A stretch of DNA of 64,000 bases from Comamonas composti DSM 21721 (GTDB lineage Bacteria > Pseudomonadota > Gammaproteobacteria > Burkholderiales > Burkholderiaceae_C), in the NCBI RefSeq assembly GCF_000429845.1, contig NZ_AUCQ01000016.1, forward strand, positions 1 through 64,000. The letters are read 5' to 3'. Positions within the stretch are counted from its first letter, which is position 1. Every line of letters begins with the position of its first letter. Below, piece by piece: positions 43,527 through 50,356 of this stretch. The position numbers and the translations under genes were made by a program. The notes beneath the pieces were generated by a model. The model was not told where the DNA came from. It did no database searches and worked only from the letters and a program-made list of their open reading frames with translations.

Positions 43527-44747
43527 CTACCCCTTCACACACACCACCTGCTTGAGCGTATAGACCACTTCCACCAGGTCCTGCTGGGCAGCCATCACGG
43601 CGTCGATGTCCTTGTAGGCCATGGGGATCTCGTCGATCACATCGGCGTCCTTGCGGCATTCCACGCCTTCCGTGGCCTTGATATGGTCGTCCACGCTGAA
43701 CAGCTTCTTGGCCTTGGTGCGGCTCATCACGCGGCCCGCGCCATGGCTGCAGCTGTTAAAGCTCTCGGGGTTGCCCTTGCCGCGCACGATATAGCTCTTG
43801 GCGCCCATGCTTCCGGGAATGATGCCCAGCTTGCCCTCTTCGGCACTCACCGCACCCTTGCGCGTGACGAACACCTCCTGGCCGAAGTGGGTCTCGCGCT
43901 GCACGTAGTTGTGGTGGCAGTTCACGGCTTCCACATGGGTCTCGAAAGGCTTGGCGATGACGGTTCGGAGTGCGCTGATCACACGCGCCATCATCACCTC
44001 GCGGTTGGCGGCGGCGAATTTCTGTGCCCAGCCCACGGCCTTCACATAGTCGCCAAAGTATTGGGCGCCTTCCTCGAAATAAGCCAGGTCCTTGTCGGGC
44101 AGGTTGCGCTGGTGCAGCTCGGCATCCTTCTTGGCCAGCTCGATGAAGTGCGTGCCTATGGCGTTGCCCACACCGCGCGAGCCCGAGTGCAGCATGATCC
44201 ATACGCTCTGCTTTTCATCGAGGCAGACTTCGATGAAGTGGTTGCCGGTTCCCAGCGTTCCCAGGTGCTTGTAGTTGTTCGTGTTCTTGATGCGCGGATG
44301 GGCCTCGCAGATTTGCTCGAATTCCTGCACCAGCCTTGCCCAGGCGGCATCGGTTTCCGCGGGCGGAGTTTCCCAGCTGCCCTTGTCGCGGCCATGGCGC
44401 TTGGGCGTCAGGCCCACGGGCACGGCACGCTCTATGGCGGCGCGCACGCCGCTCAGGTTGTCGGGCAGATCACTGGCCGTGAGCGTGGTCTTGCAGGCCA
44501 TCATTCCGCAGCCCAGGTCCACGCCAACGGCGGCAGGAATGATGGCCTTGAGCGTCGGCACCACCGAGCCTATGGTGGCACCTATGCCCAGGTGCACATC
44601 GGGCATGACGGCCACATGCTTGAACACAATGGGCAGGCGCGCGATATTGCTCAGCTGCTTTCTGGCGTCGTCTTCCACAGGCACGCCCTCGGTCCACATC
44701 TTGACGGGCACGCCGCCTTCGACTTCTTGCAGTTGGTAATTCGTCAT
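43527..44747 (-). CDS. rtcB: RNA ligase RtcB
   Basis: A 406-residue GTP- and Mn-dependent RNA ligase that joins 2',3'-cyclic phosphate or 3'-phosphate ends to 5'-OH ends. Metal ligands are in AAVGVDLGCGMMACK (Asp77 and Cys80 by this numbering), LGTGNHFIEV and MLHSGSRGVG. The RNA-binding block is NCHHNYVQRETHFGQEVFV. The guanylated histidine lies in SCSHGAGRVMSRTKA. The protein ends VYTLKQVVCVKG, the usual RtcB C terminus. The start at 44747 gives MTNYQLQEVEGGVPVKMW. It lies 42 bp after the slipin gene. The 193 bp downstream hold two GC hairpins without T-tracts. Confidence 0.96.
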   Translation of the reverse strand: MTNYQLQEVEGGVPVKMWTEGVPVEDDARKQLSNIARLPIVFKHVAVMPDVHLGIGATIGSVVPTLKAIIPAAVGVDLGCGMMACKTTLTASDLPDNLSGVRAAIERAVPVGLTPKRHGRDKGSWETPPAETDAAWARLVQEFEQICEAHPRIKNTNNYKHLGTLGTGNHFIEVCLDEKQSVWIMLHSGSRGVGNAIGTHFIELAKKDAELHQRNLPDKDLAYFEEGAQYFGDYVKAVGWAQKFAAANREVMMARVISALRTVIAKPFETHVEAVNCHHNYVQRETHFGQEVFVTRKGAVSAEEGKLGIIPGSMGAKSYIVRGKGNPESFNSCSHGAGRVMSRTKAKKLFSVDDHIKATEGVECRKDADVIDEIPMAYKDIDAVMAAQQDLVEVVYTLKQVVCVKG

Positions 44748-44789
44748 GGTGTTCCTCTCATTCATTCTCATCTTCGCCTTCAATTCATT

Positions 44790-45911
44790 TCAACGCATCT
44801 TCACCAGGCCATTGAGCACCTGGTCCAGGCCGCCAAACACCGAGATCTTGTCTATGCGCTCGGCTACGCGCTCCAGGGTTTCCAGCTCCTTCATGCGCAA
44901 GGCCACGGGGTTGTCCTCCATGACCTTGGCGGTGTTGAGTAGCGAGCGCGTGGCGGCGGTCTCTTCGCGGCGGCGTATCACATTCGCCTGGGCCTGTTTT
45001 TCGGCCTGCACCACCTGGGTCAGAATGCTCTTCATCTCGCCTGGCAGCACGATGTCCTTCACGCCCACGCTTTCCAGCAGCATGCCGAAGCGCTCGAGCT
45101 TGGCCGCCATGTGCGCGCCCACGACCTCGTCGATGACGGCCTTGTTCTCCAGCAACTCGTCCAGCGTGCGCGTGCCCACGGCGGCGCGCAGTGCGAACTG
45201 CAGCTCGCGGTACAGATGCTCGGCAGGCTTTTGCAGCTGGGCAAAGGCTTGCAGTACATCGGTATAGCGGTAGGTGGCGCTGAGGTTCAGGCGCAGGCCG
45301 ACCTTGTCGCGCGTCATGATGTCCTGGCCCGAAACCTCCACAGCCTGCAAGCGCAAGTCCACCAGCTCCACGCTGATGCTGCGGCCATACTTCCAGAACG
45401 CATAAACGCCGGCGGGCAGCAGCCGTTCGAGCTTGCCGTCCATGGACAGCAGCGCACACTGGCCTGCAGGCACCTGCACCTTGAGCACGCCATCGCTGGG
45501 CTTGCGCAACTGTGCCAGGCGTGCCACCAGGGCTGCGGGCAGCTCGGCGCCTTGGTGCAGATCCACGACCTGCACCTGCACATCGACGAGTCCCTTCCAG
45601 TAAAGGCGGCGCGTTCCAGGGGCCAGTATCTCGACCAGCACGCCGTTTTCGCTGCGCAGGCCGGCCTCGGATTCGCCCAGGTTCACACGCAGGAATTCGG
45701 CCTCCACCACGGCGGGCTCCCTGGCCATCAAATACTCGGCCAGGCCATGGGTGAACGCAGGCTGCTCCAGCGCAAAAGTCTCCACGCGCAGCTTGTCCAG
45801 GCCTGCAAACAACCAGTGGCGGCCGCTGTGCAGCACGCGCTCGAAATCGCCATTGCGCAGCAGCAAGCCGCGCTCGTTCTTCTTGATGGTGATGCGTTCA
45901 AACTTCAGCAT
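44790..45911 (-). CDS. Slipin (SPFH/Band 7 family) of the RNA-repair operon
   Basis: A 373-residue SPFH protein. The conserved segment ATYRYTDVLQAFAQLQKPAE, then LYRELQFALRAAVGTRTLDE, covers about residues 205-250. The coiled-coil tail AEKQAQANVIRRREETAATR follows near 310. Slipins normally start with a membrane hairpin, but this one opens with MLKFERITIKKNERGLLLRN and shows no long hydrophobic segment, so it may be peripheral or soluble. Slipins recur in rtcB operons controlled by RtcR, with no settled function. A GGAGAAGAAGAA purine stretch precedes the ATG at 45911. It is the first protein gene after the structured leader. Confidence 0.9.
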   Translation of the reverse strand: MLKFERITIKKNERGLLLRNGDFERVLHSGRHWLFAGLDKLRVETFALEQPAFTHGLAEYLMAREPAVVEAEFLRVNLGESEAGLRSENGVLVEILAPGTRRLYWKGLVDVQVQVVDLHQGAELPAALVARLAQLRKPSDGVLKVQVPAGQCALLSMDGKLERLLPAGVYAFWKYGRSISVELVDLRLQAVEVSGQDIMTRDKVGLRLNLSATYRYTDVLQAFAQLQKPAEHLYRELQFALRAAVGTRTLDELLENKAVIDEVVGAHMAAKLERFGMLLESVGVKDIVLPGEMKSILTQVVQAEKQAQANVIRRREETAATRSLLNTAKVMEDNPVALRMKELETLERVAERIDKISVFGGLDQVLNGLVKMR

Positions 45912-46088
45912 TTCTTCTTCTCCAAATGGGTTGCCGTTACAGCGATGGCGGGGCCCCAGTGGACACGGGGCGGGCCTGGCAGTGCGCCGTGGCTGCGTCC
46001 CCGTGGGGAGGCAGCGTGGCTGGCTGCTGGCGCGCACCGTGCCGGGTGCTGGCACAGCCGCCACCGGCTGACGGGATACGGCCCCGTG

Positions 46089-46165
46089 CCTGCATCGCAG
46101 GTCTGGAGTCGCGTCCCGCGTTCGGCGGGTGGTCTTGCGACCGTTTCAATATGGCCTTGCGGCCA
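46089..46165 (-). ncRNA. Hairpin train in the RNA-repair operon leader
   Basis: On the minus strand, directly after the second tRNA-like element, come TGGCC-GCAA-GGCCA (46165-46152) and GGTC-GCAA-GACC (46142-46131), both with GCAA (GNRA) tetraloops. Then follow CCCGC-CGAAC-GCGGG (46129-46115) and CCTGC-GAT-GCAGG (46101-46089). Four back-to-back hairpins in 77 nt are more than chance would give. The remaining 46088-45912 before the slipin gene is GC-rich with no reading frame I can support. Confidence 0.6.
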
Positions 46166-46168
46166 GAA

Positions 46169-46231
46169 GTGATGGGCAGGATTCGAACCTGCAACGTCCT
46201 CATGCGAGGTGCTCTACCACTGAGCTACCAA
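46169..46231 (-). ncRNA. tRNA-like element 2 with 4-nt anticodon-arm loop
   Basis: On the minus strand the D arm is canonical (GCTC-AGTGGTA-GAGC, 46225-46211). The T arm is perfect (GCAGG-TTCGAAT-CCTGC, 46192-46176). The arm between them is only CCTC-GCAT-GAGG (46209-46198), a 4-bp stem with a 4-nt loop in place of 5 bp and 7 nt, so there is no anticodon loop. The acceptor stem is weak: just three inner pairs form between TTGG and CCATCAC. It begins directly where the CCA of element 1 ends. Confidence 0.8.
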
Positions 46232-46289
46232 TGGTGGCAAGCCTGGAATCGAACCAGGCATCGCAATCGATGGCCTCCACGGCCCTGCC
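46232..46289 (-). ncRNA. tRNA-like element 1 with encoded CCA and 4-nt anticodon-arm loop
   Basis: On the minus strand this 58-nt sequence folds as a reduced tRNA. Acceptor GGCAGG pairs with CTTGCC (one G-U). The D arm is GCC-GTGGA-GGC, the middle arm is CATCG-ATTG-CGATG with a 4-nt loop, and the T arm is CCTGG-TTCGATT-CCAGG. It ends in ACCA, so a CCA end is encoded. There is no variable loop between the middle and T arms. It cannot read a codon. It is the first structured element of the transcript starting at the sigma-54 promoter about 140 bp upstream. Confidence 0.82.
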
Positions 46290-46430
46290 TTTATCCAGCG
46301 CCTCGGGCGTGCGGCATACAGGGAGTCGACAAGGCCTAGAGGCCCGGGACTGCCTGCACCTGCGGGGCGGATCCGAGATCCCAGCCCCTGCCTGTCAGCG
46401 TTCGCCGTCGGCACTGGATATCTTGTTTAT

Positions 46431-46446
46431 TGCAATGCCTGTGCCA
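46431..46446 (-). promoter_or_regulatory. Sigma-54 promoter of the RNA-repair operon
   Basis: The minus strand reads TGGCAC-AGGCA-TTGCA, a full match to the -24/-12 consensus TGGCAC-N5-TTGC(A/T). It points toward the tRNA-like elements and the slipin-rtcB genes. RtcR, a sigma-54 activator, is encoded divergently 143 bp away. The AT-rich stretch 46447-46589 would hold the RtcR binding sites. Transcription should start near 46420. Confidence 0.92.
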
Positions 46447-46564
46447 GCTTGAATGAAAACTGCCAAAACAAATAACAAAACTTTGATTTAAAAGAAAATT
46501 ATTCACATGTCGTCCCCAAAAAAGAAAAACAAGTCATTCATGAAAAACAAAAAATCTATCTAAA

Positions 46565-46590
46565 TAGCTAATTTTTTATAAAATTAGCTA
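46565..46590. promoter_or_regulatory. Perfect inverted repeat touching the rtcR start codon
   Basis: TAGCTAATTTT and AAAATTAGCTA form a perfect 11-bp inverted repeat with a 4-nt loop, ending on the A of the rtcR ATG. No Shine-Dalgarno sequence is visible before this start. It could be an operator or an RNA hairpin limiting rtcR translation. Confidence 0.6.
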
Positions 46591-48203
46591 TGAGCAAGAA
46601 AACCGTGGTCATAGGCTTCATAGGCACGCAGCTGGATTCGGGCCTGGGCGCGGGGCGCTGGGGCAAGTGGCGGCCCACGGTTGCCCTGGCACAGCAGGAG
46701 GACAGGCTCATAGACCGCATCGAGCTGCTGTATTCCCGCCGCTACGAAACCCTGGCCTGCATGCTGGAGGCCGACATCGCCAATGTCTCGCCCGAAACCG
46801 AGGTGCGGCTCGTGCCCATGGAGGTGGGCAATCCCTGGGACTTCGGCGAGATGTATGCAGCTCTCTACGACTGGGTGCGCGGCTATGCCTTCGACCCCGA
46901 GAACGAGCAGTACTGGGTGCACATCACCACGGGCACCCATGTGGCCCAGATCTGCATGTTCTTGCTTGTTGAATCCCACCAGATACCGGGCCTGCTGCTG
47001 CAGACCTCGCCGCCCAAGAGGCAGCACGAAGGCTCGCCCGGGGAGATGACGCTGATCGACCTGGACCTGTCGCGCTATGACGTGCTGGCCCGGCGCTTTC
47101 ATCAGGAAAAAACCGAGGCCATAGACTTTCTCAAGAGCGGCATTGCCACGCGCAATGCGCGCTTCAACCGTTTGATCGAGGAAATAGAGCGCGTGGCCGT
47201 GCGCTCCCAGGCCCCGGTGCTGCTGACCGGCCCTACGGGTGCGGGCAAGTCGCATCTGGCGCGGCGCATGTATGAGCTCAAGAAAGCGCGTCACCAGCTC
47301 CTGGGCGAGTTCATCGAGGTCAACTGCGCAACCCTGCGCGGCGATGGCGCGGCCTCCACCTTGTTCGGCCACAAGAAAGGCGCGTTCACGGGTGCGGCGG
47401 CCGACCGTGCCGGTCTTTTGCGCGCGGCCGACAAGGGTGTGCTGTTTCTTGACGAGGTGGGCGAGCTGGGGCTTGACGAGCAGGCCATGCTGCTCAAGGC
47501 CGTGGAGGAGAAGCGCTTCTATCCCATGGGCAGCGACCGTGAGGTCAGCAGCGATTTCCAGCTGATTGCAGGCACGCACCGCGATCTGCGCCTGGACGTG
47601 GCACAGGGGCGCTTCAGAGAAGACTTGTTTGCGCGCATCAACCTCTGGTCCTATGTGCTGCCGGGCCTGGCCCGCAGGCCCGAGGATCTGGAGCCCAATG
47701 TGCAGCACCTGCTGGCGCGCATGGCAGCCGAGACCGGCTCCGTGGTGCGCTTCAGCGCCGAGGCCAAGACGCGTTATCTGGAGTTCGCGAAATCGCCCCA
47801 GGCGCTGTGGAGCGGCAACTTCCGCGATCTCTCGGCCAGCGTGACGCGGCTGGCCACGCTGGCCGACGGCGGGCGTATTTCCCTGGACCTGGTCGAGGCC
47901 GAGATCGAGCGGCTGCGATGGCTTTGGCAAGGCGCCGACAACCCGCAGCCGCTGGATGCGGAGGCGGACCTGGGCGCGTTGCTGCCACCGGACAGCCTGG
48001 GGCGGATGGACTTGTTCGACCGCTTGCAACTGCAGGCCGTGATTGCCGTGTGCCGGCAGTCCGGCAATCTGTCCGAAGCCGGACGCCGGCTGTTTGCGCA
48101 TTCACGCACCCAGCGCACCGTGGTCAACGATGCCGACCGGCTGCGCAAATACCTGCTCAAGCATGGACTGAGCTGGGAAGCCCTGGCGGCGGGAACCCCC
48201 TAG
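46590..48203 (+). CDS. rtcR: Sigma-54-dependent activator RtcR
   Basis: A 537-residue enhancer-binding protein. The N-terminal CARF-like domain (about residues 1-185) holds VIGFIGTQLDSGLGAGRWGK and HITTGTHVAQICMFLL. The AAA+ domain follows with Walker A GPTGAGKS (214-221), the sigma-54 contact loop GAFTGA (264-269) and Walker B VLFLDE (284-289). A C-terminal helix-turn-helix (SGNLSEAGRRLFAHSRTQRT) binds DNA. RtcR is known to be activated by damaged tRNA fragments with 2',3'-cyclic phosphate ends. It is divergent from the tRNA-like/slipin/rtcB operon and should drive the promoter at 46431-46446. Confidence 0.96.
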   Translation: MSKKTVVIGFIGTQLDSGLGAGRWGKWRPTVALAQQEDRLIDRIELLYSRRYETLACMLEADIANVSPETEVRLVPMEVGNPWDFGEMYAALYDWVRGYAFDPENEQYWVHITTGTHVAQICMFLLVESHQIPGLLLQTSPPKRQHEGSPGEMTLIDLDLSRYDVLARRFHQEKTEAIDFLKSGIATRNARFNRLIEEIERVAVRSQAPVLLTGPTGAGKSHLARRMYELKKARHQLLGEFIEVNCATLRGDGAASTLFGHKKGAFTGAAADRAGLLRAADKGVLFLDEVGELGLDEQAMLLKAVEEKRFYPMGSDREVSSDFQLIAGTHRDLRLDVAQGRFREDLFARINLWSYVLPGLARRPEDLEPNVQHLLARMAAETGSVVRFSAEAKTRYLEFAKSPQALWSGNFRDLSASVTRLATLADGGRISLDLVEAEIERLRWLWQGADNPQPLDAEADLGALLPPDSLGRMDLFDRLQLQAVIAVCRQSGNLSEAGRRLFAHSRTQRTVVNDADRLRKYLLKHGLSWEALAAGTP

Positions 48204-48230
48204 GCGGCCCGGGCCAGCCTTCGGCATGTA

Positions 48231-48349
48231 GACCCGCTAACACAAGCTTGGATACGTCGTTGCTTCGCCTTGTCGTACTTTGGTACTGCCAGCGGCTTCG
48301 CGCCTCGTCTCCAACGCAAACCTGCGGTTTGCTGGGTTGTGTTAACCGC
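48231..48349 (-). repeat. Dispersed repeat family 2, full copy with inverted ends
   Basis: The element is bounded by GACCCGCTAACACAA and, in inverse, TTGTGTTAACCGCT, an inverted terminal repeat of about 12 nt. Read on the minus strand its last 48 nt (48278-48231) match the copy at 6944-6991. It fills the 148-bp gap between the convergent rtcR and hydrolase genes. Such small elements with terminal inverted repeats resemble MITEs, but no transposase is nearby. Confidence 0.75.
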
Positions 48350-48351
48350 TC

Positions 48352-49692
48352 TTACTCCGCCGTGGCCGTGAACCTGCCGCTGGCGTCCCTGGAGACCAGC
48401 ACACTCAGCACGGGAATCGGCGTGTCATTGCCGCCGGTGCCACGTTCCGGCCCCACATCCAGCACGCGTGTCACCGGCTGTCCGCCCTGGGCAAAGGACA
48501 CCTGCACCGTGGCCGTGCGCCCCAGCGCACGCGCATAGTTGTTGATGCCTATGCGGTAGCGGCCCTCCTGCAGGTACGCGGGGTTGCAGGACGCAAAGTA
48601 GTGCTCGGGCCCATGGGCCACGGTGTTGTCCACGTCGAGCTCGCCGGCCTGGCCGCGCAGGTTGCGGTAATAGACATGCGTGCCCCGGGGCTCGAAGGCA
48701 TGCAGGTCCACATCGCCCCTGCCATCCCAGGTCAGCATGGCAGTGAAGAAGCCCCGGCTGCCTTTTGCCATGGGCGTGGCCAGGGCCGCCAGACGCTGGT
48801 TCGCCAGGGCCTGGACGCCATAGCGCCCTGCACGGCCTGCATCGAGATAGGTGCCGATCAGGGTATGGCCGCTGAGGTCTGCACGCGACATCGGCAGCGT
48901 GAGATTGCTCGGGGGAACGCTGCTGCCGCCAAAGACCCTGAGGCCGTTGATCACCGCATCGATGTCGGCCAGCACATGGGGGCCGCGCAGCGTGATCGAC
49001 GCCGGCGCGATATGCACGGCGGCCACGCTGTCCGTGCTGAGCTTGGACTTGGCATAGTCATAGGCCGGGTTCACGAACAGATTGCCCTGGGAGTGCGCGA
49101 TGAACAGCATCTTCTGTCCCTCGGTGACCAGGGTGTCTATGCTGATGCGGTGCTGGGCATAGTCGACTGCCGTGGGCGGATCGCTGAGCAGCAGTGACCA
49201 GCCTCCGGCCGCCTTGGTGGAGACATAGGTGTAGAAGCCTTCGAGCAGGTCCAGCTCGGCGCCCATGGTGTTCCAGATGCGGCTCAGAAACGGCAGGCTG
49301 GAGTCGGTGGAGGTCTCCCACAGGTATTCAAAACGCCGGCCCAGCTCGCCGCTGGCATCGAACTCGTAGGCCCGCTGTATGAACACCTCGGCCACATCCT
49401 GGAACAGGGTTGCGTCGTTGCTGCTGCCCGTGGTGTTGTAGAAATTGTCGTACTCGATGGGCTCGTTGTTGTACGAGTCGCCCACCAGCGCCTGCAAGGC
49501 CATGCGGCCGTCGATGGCCTGGGCCAGCGTATTCCAGACGCCATTGAAGAAGCCCACGGTATAGCCACGGCTCGCGCAGAGGCTGTCTGCGCCGGCGTGG
49601 GCGGTCATGGGCATGGAAAGGCTCGCGGCGGCCAGCGAGCAGGTCAGCGCCAGCATGAGCCGACGCCAGGGAGTGCGCACGTATTCAGCCAC
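48352..49692 (-). CDS. Secreted lipase-like hydrolase with C-terminal DUF2135-type domain
   Basis: A 446-residue exported protein with a signal peptide ending in TAHAG (about residue 33). The stretch KMLFIAHSQGNLFVNPAYDY near residue 193 has the GxSxG-like nucleophile elbow HSQGN of alpha/beta hydrolases. The C-terminal part, LTWDGRGDVDLHAFEPRGTH and YYRNLRGQAGELDVDNTV followed by GPEHYF, matches the DUF2135/YfaP-like beta domain. The full catalytic triad could not be assigned. It starts 8 bp inside the end of the upstream lipoprotein gene, so the two are coupled. The substrate is unknown. Confidence 0.75.
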   Translation of the reverse strand: MAEYVRTPWRRLMLALTCSLAAASLSMPMTAHAGADSLCASRGYTVGFFNGVWNTLAQAIDGRMALQALVGDSYNNEPIEYDNFYNTTGSSNDATLFQDVAEVFIQRAYEFDASGELGRRFEYLWETSTDSSLPFLSRIWNTMGAELDLLEGFYTYVSTKAAGGWSLLLSDPPTAVDYAQHRISIDTLVTEGQKMLFIAHSQGNLFVNPAYDYAKSKLSTDSVAAVHIAPASITLRGPHVLADIDAVINGLRVFGGSSVPPSNLTLPMSRADLSGHTLIGTYLDAGRAGRYGVQALANQRLAALATPMAKGSRGFFTAMLTWDGRGDVDLHAFEPRGTHVYYRNLRGQAGELDVDNTVAHGPEHYFASCNPAYLQEGRYRIGINNYARALGRTATVQVSFAQGGQPVTRVLDVGPERGTGGNDTPIPVLSVLVSRDASGRFTATAE

Positions 49693-50206
49693 AGTTCACC
49701 TCCTTGGCGCTCTTCACCACGCTGCCGTTCATGGCGGAGTTGAACTTCATATAGGCCTCGTAACGCGCACGCGTGTTCACCGTGATTTTTTCGATTTCAT
49801 GCACGGCGGGCGAGGCCTCGCCGGAGGCGTGGTTTCTCCAGACGCAGGTCACGGCCAGATTGATCGCGTTGGTTGCCTCGCGCAAGGCGTTGGCGTCTTC
49901 CAGGTCGGCGAGCATGGCCTGGGTCAGCGCAGCGCTCAGGCTCTTGAGGCTGCTTTTCTGGGACTGCGTTCCGGACTTGCCGTCGACGTAGCGCTCTATA
50001 TCGTCGCGCACGCCATTGCCGTTGGAGTCCAGGCCCGCGAGGCTGCTTTCCCGATCGAGGACGGGGAGCTGGCCCGTTGTCTCCAGCTGCTCTACCGCCT
50101 TCTTGAACGTGCTGGCCGGCGCAGTGCCGGAGTCATCGCCTCCGCAGGCCGCAAGCAGCACGCTGCCAAACACAGCGGGCAGGGCCCACTTCCACATATG
50201 CGTCAT
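49685..50206 (-). CDS. Small lipoprotein of unknown function
   Basis: A 173-residue protein with a lipoprotein signal peptide: MTHMWKWALPAVFGSVLLAACGG, where LAAC is the lipobox (written here in two parts: MTHMWKWALPAVFGS and VLLAACGG). The acylated Cys is followed by GGDDSG, consistent with outer-membrane sorting. LDSNGNGVRDDIERYV near residue 58 looks like a single calcium-binding loop (DxNxNGxxD), as in dockerin or thrombospondin type 3 repeats. Homology is not recognised otherwise. It is the first gene of a two-gene unit with the secreted hydrolase and may hold or calcium-regulate it at the membrane. Confidence 0.72.
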   Translation of the reverse strand: MTHMWKWALPAVFGSVLLAACGGDDSGTAPASTFKKAVEQLETTGQLPVLDRESSLAGLDSNGNGVRDDIERYVDGKSGTQSQKSSLKSLSAALTQAMLADLEDANALREATNAINLAVTCVWRNHASGEASPAVHEIEKITVNTRARYEAYMKFNSAMNGSVVKSAKEVNCG

Positions 50207-50356
50207 GTTCTCTCCTGTTGATCCAGAACCGGCACCAGATTGCATGTGCCGGGTCCGAGCCTAGTTACCGCGCCTGGCGGACTGGCTCGGACATTTCCGA
50301 TTCACAGGCTCAGATCACGCATCCATGCCGCACATCAACAAGAGAGGCCCGCAAGC

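Noticed and set aside
46169..46289. Two ordinary tRNA genes
   Set aside because: T arms and one D arm are good, but both middle arms have 4-nt loops and element 2 lacks a paired acceptor stem, so neither can decode; reported as tRNA-like ncRNAs instead.
33049..48203. Ro60/Rsr (TROVE) gene accompanying the RNA-repair operon
   Set aside because: The large ARM/HEAT protein was considered, but it shows no von Willebrand A-type MIDAS motif and fits the retron partner better.
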